DNA of 64,000 bases from Choristoneura fumiferana (GCF_025370935.1 NC_133495.1:5156907-5220906); one strand, 5' to 3'. Positions 10,976 to 23,102 are shown, counted from the first letter of the stretch. Numbers and translations: made by a program. The notes: generated by a model from the sequence alone, not told the origin.

Positions 10976-12004
10976 TGCTCCTTTGCGATATTTACCTATA
11001 CTCAAATACACAGCCTGACTGAAGGGTAGTAGGCCTTAACCACTTGACAGTCCTACGATACCGTGGTATATCCAAAACCAATGCTAATGCTTCAGACCGT
11101 CCCTGGATACTTTAGTGTCATAAAGTTTAACCTTGATTTTGTGCACAAAATAAATCTTAAATTATATGCTATTGTTTAATAAATATTATTTGAATAAGTA
11201 AACATTAATTTACGTCTCAGTATTTCATCTTTACTCAAAACCTTGTAGTTATAAAATTGTTGAAGCTCAGCGCGGTTTGTCCGTGATAAAAAATCCGGAC
11301 GGTTGGAGCCATATATATCGGTCGCGCGCTCCGGACTGGCAAGTGGAGAAGGACCCTTTAAGTTTATGTAGGCTTTAGATGTGTCAACATATATCTTGTA
11401 AAATTGGTAGGTATTTTTCTTCGTAGTGCAACAATCTACTAACACCATAATATTATTAAATGTGTATAACTTTTAGCCAATTTTCCAACTAATGTATTTG
11501 CACGTGTAATAGCTCATGTTAATTGAATCATTACATTGGCTGAATGACGGTTACCTTCGTCCGATGAGGAAAAAACTGAATTTTCTTGTCAAGTTGCCGG
11601 CACTGTTTTTACTCATTTCAGGGCCGATGTAATTAAAATGTCGTGACGGAGTAACATTACGGCGGGATCAGTTCAATGTGTAAAATATTTATTAGTTATT
11701 AATGTGGCCAAGGAAAATGGCGTCGCTTCGTCGAACAAATTGTGTTCCAGGATCGTTTTTTGCACCAAGCCACAGAAGTATCCTAGGAAATAAAAATGGC
11801 ATTAATTATTTACGGCTAGTTACATTAAATATAATTCGCGATTTAAACAGTGATTATTTTTCATGTTATAATACTTTAAGTCGTGGTAACCTAGTAGCTT
11901 GGATTTAGGGCTCTTCAAGCATCGGGCTCACTCTGTTGAGTTTTTCGGAATTCTTTGGGAAAAGTTACCAGAACCTTACACCTTTCACAAACAAAACTAT
12001 GCTA
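10976..12004. other. Non-coding DNA
   Basis: No gene recognised. A roughly 90-codon minus-strand frame at 11176-11448 has no recognisable motif and no support. Confidence 0.35.
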
Positions 12005-12068
12005 TAACGTCAAACAGACCACACGATAGTAACGCCATCTAGCGTCATTTCGCATATCAAGATACCCT
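12005..12068. repeat. Half copy of the GGTCTGTTTGACGTT inverted-repeat element
   Basis: AACGTCAAACAGACCAC...ATAGTAACGCCATCTAGC corresponds to one end of the element at 4955-5272. Confidence 0.55.
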
Positions 12069-12363
12069 CCTTGTGTTCACACTCTCCTATTAAGAAAATC
12101 ATAACTCATAACTCAAACGTTGAAAGCTACCATTTAATTGAAACAATTGCCCCCAAATTTAATGCACCCCGTCAAGATGGTATCACCAAACAAATCGTTA
12201 GCTCTTGGGCAACTGTTGCGGAATACATAACGAGTGCGTAGGCTCGTACAAGTACACACATAATACGAATAAGTCTGTCGGTCCGTCAATTAATCACCAT
12301 GCTTCTTGTATTTTATTGTTTTAAAAGTTGGCGTATTCATCAAATGCGTGCGTAATAGCTGGT

Positions 12364-13464
12364 AGGGTTGCCAGATGTGACACTGAAAACATTGAAAAGC
12401 CTAAGAAGCCATTGTGGGAATAGGCTATTAAATAAATAAATTGCAGCGCATTCTTCTTGCCAATGATAGTCTTTTCAAAATCAACAATGAAATAGGTAAT
12501 TAGGTAGCCACATTTTTTAACTTGTCAAAAAGCGATTTTTGGAAGATTTTGTTTGATAATAATGAACTGTAACGTCACTTATTCGCTTATTTAATTTGCA
12601 GGTGGTAGGACCTTGCGCAAGGTCCGCCTGGATTGCTACCACCATCTTGCTCGCTAATCCTATCGCGAAGCAGCAGTGCTTGAACTGTTGTGTTTCGGCG
12701 TAAAGAGTAAGACAGCCGGTGAAATTACTGGCACTTGAGGTATCCCATCTTAGGCCTCTAGGTTGGCAAAGCATCTGCAATTCCTCTGGTGTTGCAGGTG
12801 TCTATGCGCGTTGGTGATCTCTTACCATCAGGAGACCCAATTGCTCGTTTGCCATCCAGTCGAATAAAAAAATTCGTACTTAATAAATCTGGTTTCATCT
12901 GGTTTTCCCGTTTTCCGGCTTAAAATAATTATTTTTTTGTCAAAGCTGTGTTTTGGAAATAGGTAATAATCAATGCATTAATGTCAAATTCGCATAACGC
13001 AAGTGAAGATACTTTGTTCGAAAATAAAGAAAATATGTGTTATTGTATATCAAAATACAAATTCAGAATGTTAGTAACGGGTATACCTTCACTTCACAAA
13101 TTAATATTCAAATTTTCACAGTGCTATTATAACATTTTCAAAAATAGGGTTTCTGGGTCACTCTGGATTGCGTTGATTAGGTTACCATCTAGGCGATGCT
13201 GTTTTTGTGGCAAAGTTTTAAATAATTTTAATCTACAAACTGAGCAAAATCTAGAATGAATGTTTTGGACTCAATACTTTTGGATTCTAGATTCTGCGTT
13301 AAAACAAAAAAAAACATTGATATGAAAAAATACTCGCAAATTTCAGTTGCCAATTCATTCAATACCTGTCCTTGTATCATGAATTATTAAAAATATGTAT
13401 TCCAAAATCTATCAGGCGTTAGCGCTTGGAAATCCTGACATATCGGTAAAAATCTGGTAACCCT
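12364..13464. mobile_element. Possible DNA transposon bounded by AGGGTTRCCAGAT
   Basis: AGGGTTGCCAGAT at 12364-12376 is mirrored by ATCTGGTAACCCT at 13452-13464 (12 of 13). The interior holds a nested retroposon (12595-12872) and a 92-codon + strand frame (12981-13259) without recognised domains. Whether the two short repeats really delimit one element is uncertain. Confidence 0.35.
12595..12872 (+). mobile_element. SINE-like retroposon with LINE-type tail, copy 2
   Basis: Starts TTTGCAGGTGGTAGGACC and ends CATCCAGTCGAATAAAAAAA. Same layout and 5' boundary as the copies at 3548 (minus) and 23630 (plus). The A-rich end gives the + orientation. Confidence 0.72.
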
Positions 13465-15234
13465 GGTTAAAAGATTAGCCTATTGGTGTGTGGGCCGCAA
13501 AGGTTAACCGCGAGTTATGTTGCGTTTTATTGCCATAATAATATTTTGAATATTTTAGTGGGCAATATTTGACGTTTAAGTTGAGGTCGCATATTACAGA
13601 GTTAAATACAAAGTTGCGAACACCACTTTTCAGCTACCGTGTCTTGAGAACTTATTTGGAACTTTATTACCTATACAAAGTTTAAAAAAAAGATTAGGTA
13701 CATCGTTTGGATTATATTCACTCCTTCCCGCTTCGAAAGTGCTTTTAAAGATACTTTGACAGTTATAAAATTATATCTCAGTTTGCTAATCATAATTTTC
13801 ATATCATATAAAAAGTTTTATTTCTAAAATTTTAAATCCTAATCTACTGGCTTCTATCAGAATTCATTTATATAAGTAGATTCTGAAAACCGCACTTTTT
13901 AAATTGTTAAAATTAGGAACAGTTCTTTAAGGAAGAATATGAAAAAAAAATTACATCGTTTTTTTCATTGACGTTACATTAAAAACAATCATGTCAAATT
14001 TGATGACTCTAAGCCCAGCGGTTGTTGTTTCGAGATTTTATCCCTATCCCGTGGGACCATCGTGAAAAAAGTAGCCTATGTGTTATTCCAGACGTCCAGC
14101 TACCTACATATCAAATTTCATGACTAAGCCCAGCGGTTGTTATTTAGAGATTTTATCCCTATCCCGTGGAAATATCGGGATAAAAAGTATTCTGTTTTAA
14201 TCAAGGTTATTCACTAACTTTTTTACAAATTTCATCCCAATCCGTCCAGCCGTTTCGACGTGAAGAAGTAACAAACATAATCACTCACTCACAAACTTTC
14301 GCACTTATAACATTAAGGGTCTATATCGAATCGACTGGTAGAAAATTGGTAGTCATAATATTATGTTTGACATAACTCTTTTTTTCTATCAGGATTATTA
14401 TAAATCAAATCTAACCTAACCTATAGATTTCTCTAGGATGACCATTTAAAAATTTATGAAAAATTACGGTTCCGGCGGGAAAAAAAATTATGAATAACAA
14501 AAATTATGACAAGCATTACATTATGCCTTATAAAATTATGGTAGTCGAAAGGATCCCATAATAGTTAGTAGGATTAATCTTTAGTAGGTAGTGTAGTTTC
14601 CTCTGTGAAAGATTCTTAAAGCCCTTTAGTTATTTCAGACAAAATACATTTTAGATTAAGAACTAGATTTGCAGGATTAATCTCTTATTTACTAATTATT
14701 ATTTTTTACAATCACTAAATTGCGCTACTGTATGATTAATTTTCGTTGCAAAACATTTATTCATCGTATTGCCACTCCTTCAGGGTATTGATTGTTGAAT
14801 CCAATCTGACTAGTTCTACTCTCGGTCAATGATATACACTCATAACACATCATGCATCTATCATCCATTCACCATACGACACATGTGGCAAGAAGTTTCG
14901 ACACAGCGTACCGTAAGTTTTCCTTTTTTCGTGAGAAACTAACGTTTTCACTGCCAGTAACAATGCATGGGCTGTGTAGAAAATTACCTGCGCGTATAAA
15001 AGACTCTAAGGTACGGGAATAAGTGTTAGTTTTGAATGTGTATGAGGTTTTGTATGATGTTATCGTTATTAACGGTGTGTAGAGTAATTGTATGTGCTGG
15101 AATTAAATACGTTTACTGCTGATTTGTTAAGTTAAGGGTCAAGAAACTTGACGGTTATTTGGATGAATAGGAAATTAAAGGGTTTCTTTTTTGGTGTTCT
15201 ACGCTGTATGAAACAACACAATGAAACTTCTTCG
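13465..15234. other. AT-rich non-coding DNA with repeat relics
   Basis: No gene recognised. About 13990-14330 is a dispersed repeat with an internal duplication (listed separately) that ends with words common to LEP1-like repeats (AATCCGTCCAGCCGTTTCGA, ACAAACTTTCGCACTTATAA). The rest is unassigned. Confidence 0.4.
13994..14169. repeat. Tandem duplication of a roughly 117-bp unit in a dispersed repeat
   Basis: The segment from TCAAATTTGATGAC through TTATCCCTATCCCGTGG (13994-14054) recurs at 14111-14169 with a 2-base gap and a few substitutions. Confidence 0.7.
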
Positions 15235-15325
15235 CAATCAATACCGTCTTTACCATAAGGGCACACGGTGCTCGTGCCCAGGGCCCCCAGCTCAGGGGTG
15301 AAGGGACTTTCAGGGGAGGTGTAAT
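15235..15325. mobile_element. hAT-like element fragment
   Basis: CCGTCTTTACCATAAGGGCA followed by GTGCTCGTGCCCAGGGCCCC resembles the end of the element nested at 61995-62181 (CAGGGCCGTCTTTTACC on its minus strand). Only one end is visible. Confidence 0.45.
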
Positions 15326-17199
15326 ATGGCAAGGTCGCCATGAAGTTATGTGTGGGAGGTGGTAAATAATACGCCGGTTGTAGATGTGCGTAAAGAATAA
15401 GAACCCCTTTATTAACTAACACCTAGACTATATACATTATGACTATCGCTGATACGAGCAATATGCGTTTATGTAGCAGTAAACTATTGTGTTACTGCTA
15501 AACGCTGAAAGTGGCCAATTGCCATACTACAGGGGGATACCGAAATCAATCTTCTTAGAGCCCTATATACAGAAGAATATTCAATTTTTTATACCCAGCG
15601 ATGCTAGACTAGGTACCATTATAAAAAATAATTCAGTTTTGCATACAAATTACGCCTGGCAGTCGAATTGAAATTTCGAGATTTCACTAAACTCCTATAG
15701 GAATTCCCAAAACTTACATCTTGATTTTATCTACGTTGTTTCAGAGGTCCATCTACATACCAAATTTTGCACGCACAAACGACAAATTTTCGCATTTATG
15801 ACATTTGTAGAATTTTACTAAAACCTACGTCAATATAACTCACCAACAAAATGTGATTAGATTACCTACCTATTATATCGTCACTTTCTTTGTGTGCCTT
15901 TCTTCTTTTCCAAACTTAACCTCAAAATCGATAACGACGACTTTTCAGACTGAGTTTTGTGAATTGCGAATTCAGAACACTTCCGTTAAAGTGTAGGTAG
16001 GTATTGGATCTTTTTTGTTCATTTTTTTATCAGAATGTCACACTTAAAAGCTCGTTCTCATGTCACCGGAAACGGCGTCAGGTGTGTTCACCGCTTTGTA
16101 TTCAAGGTCCGTGTGGACGCGGCCTTACTTAGACGGATTGATTTAGTTAGTCGGATAAATCGGAAATTATTTAGTCCAAAACTATCTACATAACAACCCC
16201 ATATACATCCAGTATACCAAAATTAGAACTCTAAAAACATGCACTATCTTTCAATCTCCGAAGTTCTCACAAGCTCTAAATTTAGAGCTAAACCTAACGT
16301 TGCTTAATTAGTAGAGGGGGTCACAGATGAGTCAAGGATGGTGGCGCAACGGTGGCCCACCGGTGGCCCAATAGGCGTGGCGCAAACTCATTAATTGCCC
16401 CACTGGAGGCTAGATTACTTAGAGGGTGATGCTTTTTTGAGAATTCTTATTTGCACAAACAAATTTTAGACTGACTGACTGACTGCATTAATTTTAGAGC
16501 TTTTTTGTCTAGGCCACAATCTTGCTGTTACTGAACCAGTGAGTTAGATCTTTGGTCTCATTTGCATCAGGTGAGATAAAGTTCAATCACTGGATATACT
16601 TGCTACTTGCAGTTTAATCGCTTTGTTGCACCTTTTTTTCTTATGTTAATGTAAACCAAAGGTAAAATGCTAGAAAGTTGGCTCCTAAGAGCTGAATGGC
16701 CCAAGATCAAAGGAAGTTGAGTCCTTTTTTGAAGCAAATAAATGTTGGGATTTAGCGATTATTGCGATTACTAGTTAGATACTGTACCAAAAAAATAAGT
16801 ATAACCCAACTAAACAAATTTCAAATCCAAAAAAAAACTAATACCTCACGCCTTCAGCCAGCAAAGTACTTAAAGTCACCACAAAACGACACTTTGCACA
16901 CTTATCTCACGAATTAGTGAAAGGAAATAACCTTCCACAATTTACGATTTAACGCCGCATTAGGAACAGCCTGTACATGAGAACAGTTAGAGAACCGTGC
17001 GAAAATCAGATATGTTTTATGTATGTAAGAATATTTTTTCTGAATACAATGGACAGTTGCCTTTGCCATATGTACCGGGTTTTGGCTTCAATTTGAGCAG
17101 TTAATTTACTTTTCTAATTCCAAATGCGGTTAGCGTAATCCAATTAAAATTAAGATAATAGCGGGTTTAGAATGATTGAGATATTCTTTAAGTTGAATT
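15326..17199. other. Non-coding DNA
   Basis: No gene recognised. About 15670-15840 has words of LEP1-like dispersed repeats (CGACAAATTTTCGCATTTATG). The remainder is unassigned. Confidence 0.35.
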
Positions 17200-17425
17200 A
17201 ACTTAACTGTTTTTATAGGTTTTTAGGGTCCTGTACCTCAAAAGGAAAAAAACGGAAACCTTATTAGGATCACTTTGTTGTCCGTCTGTCTGTCTGTCGA
17301 GACCCTTTTTCTCAAGAACGCGTGGAGGCACATGCAAGTCGAGTTGTACCCATTTACGATGGGATTGACTTGAAATTTGGTACGCATGCGTAGTTTTAAT
17401 GAAAATACGAGCAGTTATCAAAAAT
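17200..17425 (-). repeat. Dispersed repeat relic with TCTGTCTGTC core
   Basis: Contains AGGGTCCTGTACCTCAAAAG, CCGTCTGTCTGTCTGTC and TGACTTGAAATTTGGTACGC, words that recur at 54690-54960 and 59170. A degenerate interspersed repeat of unknown class. Confidence 0.5.
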
Positions 17426-18069
17426 GCTGAATGCTCGTTGCATTTTCAATGTACCCTTTTGGCAACCGAAATACTTTAATAAAGGAAAAGGTATTAAAGA
17501 ACATGAACACCGAAACCTTTTGAATCATTGAATTTTCCGGACGTTAAAGTAGCTTACAAAATCAAGCGATTTGACTTGTCAAAATTAAGGACAAATGTAT
17601 GGTTAAGGCAAGTTAAATGCAAGCCAGTAATTAACGACCAACTATGCTTAATGTCATTAATCCACTAGCAATCGTTGGAATGTGGAACTGTCACTATTTG
17701 AACCTTCGGCCCCGCAAAAACAGATTCCGCAACACATAATGATATTGGACAAAAGATTTATAAAAACATAAAGAGCTAAACAATGTTCCGCCCTTCGTGG
17801 TGCAATGGCTTGCGCAAGCGCATGCGTGCAACGAGCGTGCGAAACGTTTTCTTATTAAGGCGGTTTTCATTGTCATGTGGGGGGCAATTTATGTACCTGC
17901 CGGAGATTGGTCTTATGTGATAATTGTGTGTCTAATTTTTAGTTAAGTAGGTATACGGTTTTTTGGAGTTTACTTCTTAATAATTGTTTTTTTTATGTTG
18001 TATGCAAATTTTATGAAGAGAGTACTGTAACTAACTGTACTGTACTGTACTGTACCTGCACAGTTTACA
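17426..18069. other. Non-coding DNA with a CTGTA microsatellite
   Basis: No gene recognised. A short pentanucleotide array (CTGTA)4 lies at 18034-18056. Confidence 0.45.
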
Positions 18070-18520
18070 AAACTTTATTTTTAACCCTCGACGCAAAAAG
18101 AGGAGTGTTATAAGTTGGACCGCTATATTATATGTCTGTGTATGTCTGTCTGTGGCACCGTAGCTCTTAAACGGGTGGACCGATTTGAATGCGGTTTTTT
18201 TATTTGAACTCAGGTTTTCTAGCCATAGTTCTTAGACATGTTTCTTCAAAATCGGTTAGCCGTTTTTGAGATATTGAGCTTTGAAGTGACAGTCAGGGGT
18301 TTTCCATCTTTTGTTAAATTATATGTCGGGAAATATGAATCGATAACTTGTTATGTACTTAGTGAAGTTAACAGTTGGTCAGTTCATATATCCTGGACTG
18401 TACCTAAATTGCCCCCTCCCCCCATAGTCAACCGTTAACCTCACATTCAATATTTTTTAGGGTTCCGTCTGCCTGTCTGTCCGTCTGTCACAGGGCTTTA
18501 TCTCTTGAGCCGTAATAGTT
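18070..18520. repeat. Dispersed repeat relics (TGTCTGTCTGTGG; GGGTTCCGTCTGCC)
   Basis: AACCCTCGACGCAAAAAGAG, ATGTCTGTCTGTGGCACC, AAAATCGGTTAGCCGTTTTT and, from 18460, GGGTTCCGTCTGCCTGTC are words of interspersed repeats also seen at 51660, 57365 and 59170. No coding potential. Confidence 0.5.
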
Positions 18521-18551
18521 CGACACATGAAATTTTCACGCCAATTTTTTC

Positions 18552-18675
18552 GCCATCCCAGAACACAACTGACGTCTCCTGTCACGCTACAAGCATCAAG
18601 CATTTCGTTTTATATTGCTTCTTCGAATATAGAAGTGTACTAATTATTTTTAAAAGTCGCTGAACTAATGTTAAT
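18552..18675. repeat. Second copy of the 8045-8262 element (partial)
   Basis: CATCCCAGAACACAACTGAC, CTGTCACGCTACAAGCATC and TTGCTTCTTCGAATA match 8130-8215; only the right part is retained. Confidence 0.65.
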
Positions 18676-19659
18676 TATAAATAAACAAATATGATAAATG
18701 AAAATTATGGGAAACGATGCATTATAAACGATGGCATATGACGACACGTGTTTTGAATGCTGAATAGTGCTAAAAAGTTGCGATTTGTTCAAAGGTTTAT
18801 GAGAAAAATAAAAATAAAAATATTCAAACCTACTTTGAGCCCTCTACTGTCATTCAAAGATTGAAAAAAACTGTTATGTTAAATTTCGTAAAATATTGTG
18901 TTTACCTAAAAATATGTTGTCCTCTTATTCAAAATATACCTTAGTTTAAGTAAAACGCCTTTGTAACGCACTAAATTAAATATACTGCCAAAACTACCAA
19001 TACCACAAATTTTCGTTTTAGTATGTTTATGTGACTTGTAACACGAAACTGTATGTATTGATACAATTTTTGATTGAAGCTGACGTCCCGTCACTTTTCA
19101 GCACAAAAAAAATTTGGTTTTATGTGAAATTTCGAAGTTAACAAGAATCAAAATCTTCGAGGTAAGGTAGAGGGCTAAAACATAGGTCGAAAAAAATTTT
19201 TTTTTATTCGACTGGATTCTATTTCTTCTTCAGGGGTATTGCAGATGCGTATTTATGTAAGAAACTAATCCATTATGCAAGTTTTTAGTGGTATTCGAGA
19301 CTGATTAAACAACTCTTTTTTCCTCCATACATAGACCCTCCACCCTAGTGCGTGGATACTCGACTTTTACGCAGCATAACACCAATTTACGCGATCTCGG
19401 GGTCACTGAATGAATATGCGCTGCAGCGGGGCCGGCTCGCAATTGGGCAACCATTTGCATAGGTCGCGCCCTGCCCCCGTTCCTGCACTAATGCATTCAA
19501 ACGTTTTGTCAATTACAACTCCTTAACATTTCGGTGTGTCACTGTACATAATTAATTGGAGTGAACGACGCGGCAGCCTACGGGTTAGAGCTGAAACAAA
19601 TAACGTGGACGAGGTAGTGGTGGGTGAAACCTGCGGCCTCTTAAGCAAACCAGCAACAG
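18676..19659. other. Non-coding DNA with a LINE-tail scrap
   Basis: No gene recognised. Bases 19200-19252 (TTATTCGACTGGATTC, then AGGGGTATTGCAGATGCG) are an internally deleted scrap of the retroposon family at 3548, 12595 and 23630. Confidence 0.4.
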
Positions 19660-20415
19660 CGTGTCGGACACGCCCAGGGTAGGGTTCCGTAGCCATTACG
19701 AAAAAAATCAAGTAATATTTTTATAAGGATTTCGTATTGTGTACGGAATCTTCCAAGTTTGAAATGTTTTGTACCGTAGGTAGGCTGCTATTTACTCTTA
19801 GGGCTGTTTCACCATCCATTGATTAATCTTAACTGACGGTTAAATGTGATGCCGTCTCCGTCTATTCGAACAAAACAAATAGAGACGGCATCACATTTAA
19901 CCGTCAGTTAAGACTAAGCAATGGATGGTGAAACAGCCCCTTAAACTACTAATATCCGTCCGTATGTCACAAGCATTTTTTTTTAATTTTCCACCACAGT
20001 TTAGATTTTAGAGGGGGGGGGGTGGGGAACGCTCGATTTTAATGAAAATTGGCACTTTCAAGTTGAATATTTCTCAAACAGACCACTGAATCGAAAAATC
20101 GTCGCGGCAACCTCCCAATGGTTTTAAAAGACCTATCCAACGATACCACTACATTATAGGGTTAGGATTAGTCGAGAATAAAAAAGTCATCCCCACTTAC
20201 GTATAAAACTTACGTCTATGCAAGGGAGGTACCCTAAAAAAAATATTTTTATTTTACCACTTTGTCGGCGTGACTGATATGTATATTTATGCCAAATTAC
20301 AGCTTTCTAGTACTAACGGTCTCTGAGTTTAGCCGCGGAAGGCCAGACAGACAGACAGACGGACAGACATGGCGAAACTATAAGGTTTCCTAGTTGACTA
20401 CGGAACCCTAAAAAA
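19660..20415 (-). repeat. Interspersed repeat (GGGTTCCGTAGCC family) interrupted by a MITE
   Basis: On the minus strand it runs from GGGTTCCGTAG.. with ATGTCTGTCCGTCTGTCTG to GTCCGACACGC. It aligns in order with 57365-57985 on the + strand, which lacks the MITE present here at 19801-19940. Class unknown; no protein frame. Confidence 0.7.
19801..19940. mobile_element. Harbinger-like palindromic MITE, copy 1
   Basis: The ends GGGCTGTTTCACCATCC and GGATGGTGAAACAGCCCC are inverted repeats, and almost the whole element is palindromic around a loop holding TATTCGAACAAAACAAATAG. It is flanked by TTA on both sides (19798-19800, 19941-19943), the 3-bp duplication typical of PIF/Harbinger. The second copy is 3.1 kb away at 22962. 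Confidence 0.85.
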
Positions 20416-20504
20416 GAGCCTACTTGTTTCTCAAAGGGCCGGCAACGTATCCGTAATTTAACTTATGTTATGGGTGTTCAAGGGTGGGGTAATTACTAAA
20501 AAGG

Positions 20505-20690
20505 GACTACGAAGCTTGAGGACCCCGTTCGATCCCCGGTTGGGGCAGATTGTAGGAAGATTACGAATGTTTGTTCTCTAGTCTTGGGTGTTTAATTATG
20601 TATTTAAGAATGTGTCTCTTGCCTAAATGGTCCCCATAACACAAGCTTTGCTTACTTTTCCACTAGGTCAATTGGTGTAGTGCCCCGTGG
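20505..20690 (+). mobile_element. tRNA-derived SINE, second family (CGAAGCTTGAGG), partial
   Basis: ACTACGAAGCTTGAGG, CGATCCCCGGTTGGGGCAGA, CGAATGTTTGTTCTC and CTAGGTCAATTGGTGTAGTG match the fuller copy at 42318-42585. The head is degraded. Confidence 0.7.
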
Positions 20691-22961
20691 TTTTATTTAT
20701 TTAATGAACGCAACAAGCAAAAATGCAAAGCTGGCTTTCTTTTGCTGTAATCTAATATATGCTAAACTTGTCACTTAATTTTCCGTACGGTTCATAAGAT
20801 GCTCTTTCACCTCCACTTGAACCAGCCACTATGGTCTTTATGACCGTTAAGATTAAGCTCTTACTCCCTTGTCCAGATCCAAAGTGAGGTTATGTTCTTT
20901 CACCTTTCCACTTTTGCCACAGTAATAACCTTTAACCACTTTGGAACAATGTTCTTTCTCGCTCGCTTGAAATTTACTAGTACGTTTTCTGTCTTTGCTC
21001 TTTGCGCATGCGTCTTACCAGCTTTACAATAGTGCATCTTTTTGTAAAGCCAAATAGTTTTCTTTCGCTTTGAGTTTAGTTCTTAAAGGTACAGTACTTT
21101 TAGCATGTTTGGGTCTTGTGGGTACGCTGCAGTAGAGACCGTAGCGGTTTAGGTATAGTGTCGTTTTTAGCTTGTACTGGTTGTTCTTTCACCTTTGCTC
21201 TAGTTGCGCACGCGGCCACCCGTGACTGTACGCGCCATCGCTTCGGAGCTAGGGGTGAGCAGATACTAAATTGCTGAGATACGCGGTAAATTACGGCTTC
21301 CGGTTGAATTTTAATGAAGATTTTAGAGTTGGGAGATATTTCGCTATTCACGAATGTTTTAGAGGTTGATGGTCTTTTACGGGAGATTTTATAGCATACC
21401 AGCTGTTACCCGCGACTCCTTCCCTCCTCCTTTCATCTAAATCGGTTCAGCGGTTTAGACGTGGCGAAGTAACAAACAAAAAGATTTACAAACTTTCGCT
21501 TTAATAATATTAGCGAGCCTAGCCTTTATCCGAGACTTTGCTCACGTTAACCATTGCTTGATTAATTATGTGGTTATTATTTTAATTATAACTTCGGGAT
21601 TTTTCTCAATTCCCATGAGGATTCCCAAAACTTACTTTATGATCTTTATTTACATTGTAAGAAAGGACATAGTACAAAATTCAAGTGTCTTTTTGCGTTT
21701 AAGATTTCGAAAATAACATGGATATCGTGGGGAATTCACCATTCGTGTGACGTTCGCAATCGGCTCCAGCTCCGTATGAGAACTACAGCCTCTCTATCCC
21801 TCTTTTTTGCGAAATCTGTGCCTCCCAGTGGGACGTACCAGAGATAATGATAATGGAGCACCCTAGCAGTGGTGTGGAGTGATTATTTTAATTTTCATTA
21901 CTCAACTTGGACAGTGAGAGAAGCATGGGAATAGTGTCCAAGCCTTCTCATTTTGAGAGGAGGCCTGTGTCATGCGGTGGAATGTACATAGTTTGAGATG
22001 TGTGAAAATGTGCACACGCGCGCGCTTGTGTGTGTGTGTGTACGTGTGCGACCATGGCCGCTGTATGTTGTCGAAACGTTGGGGTGATTTTAGCAAAGTC
22101 ATGATAAGCCTTGGATAAACTGTAGCGTGGAAATTGTTTCGTTCGTAAACTCGCTCAAACTCCGAAGCGTGTCACTGCGTATAATTATAACAGTACACAC
22201 CAATTAAACTCGTTGTCGCGAAAAAGCAGACGATCGTAATCTCACCATATAAATAATTAAACGTATCAGCCGAGAAAGCTCACACAATGGGTCCCACGCG
22301 GAGAACTCGTCACCTACTAACCAGAGCTACATCTCGACGGTTTCATATCGCATTTGGTATTTATTAACGAGGTCTTATTAACATTTTAAAAATTTCAGTA
22401 AGTAATATCAACACAGACAAACAATACTCAGCGGCACAAAATTTGGCCCACACTGCGTACAAAATAAACTAGGTTAGTGCATACATGAGAGGGCTAGATT
22501 TTGGCCGCTCAGTCTATCTGATCCGGTTGCTAGAAATTCCTGAATGTTACTGAATTTCCATGGGATTGGGAATTCCCGAAAATTACGCCGTGGATTCAAT
22601 TTATCCCGTGCTTAAATGATCGGCAAATTGGCCTCCATATCCAACACAAATCTCATGCATATCACGGCAAAGCACAAGTTTAATTTTTTATATGAGGACA
22701 AACTTCAAAAGCCCCGGAGAAGCGAGTTGTCAGCCCTGAAATATATGAGCTTACAAAGCATTATTTTTGTGTTTTTATATATTTCATCATAAAATATTCA
22801 GGTTTTCCCAGCCTTCACCGACTAGTGGTCCTAATAACAATGATAGCGAATGCTGTTGTCAATAAAACTGCATACATGATTGGTTTGGTTCCTTCTTCGA
22901 CGTATTCCAAGTTTGTTTAGTGATGACTGACGACTTGGTGAGGCTGAGATTTAGAGATTTA
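20691..22961. other. Non-coding DNA with degenerate GTTCTTTCACC words and a GT/GC dinucleotide patch
   Basis: No gene recognised. TTCTTTCACC-type words recur between 20801 and 21192 (see findings). About 21395-21520 is a LEP1-like relic (TCGGTTCAGCGGTTTAGACG). Bases 22015-22047 form an alternating purine-pyrimidine run of CG and TG dinucleotides. Confidence 0.4.
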
Positions 22962-23102
22962 GGGGCTGTTTCACCATCCATTGATTAGTGTTAACTGACG
23001 GTTAAATGTGATGCCGTCTCCGTCTATTCGAACAAAACAAATAGAGACGGCATCACATTTAACCTTCAGTTAACACTAATCAATGGATGGTGAAACAGCC
23101 CC
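22962..23102. mobile_element. Harbinger-like palindromic MITE, copy 2
   Basis: GGGGCTGTTTCACCATCC at the left and its complement at the right, flanked by TTA at 22959-22961 and 23103-23105. The central loop is identical to copy 1. The arms differ from each other at only a few bases, so the single strand would form a hairpin of about 50 bp. Confidence 0.87.

Noticed and set aside
13994..14169. CRISPR-like direct repeats
   Set aside because: Only two diverged units in a eukaryotic dispersed repeat.
22015..22047. CG/TG dinucleotide run as possible Z-DNA
   Set aside because: A short simple repeat of a kind common in genomes; no further evidence of function.
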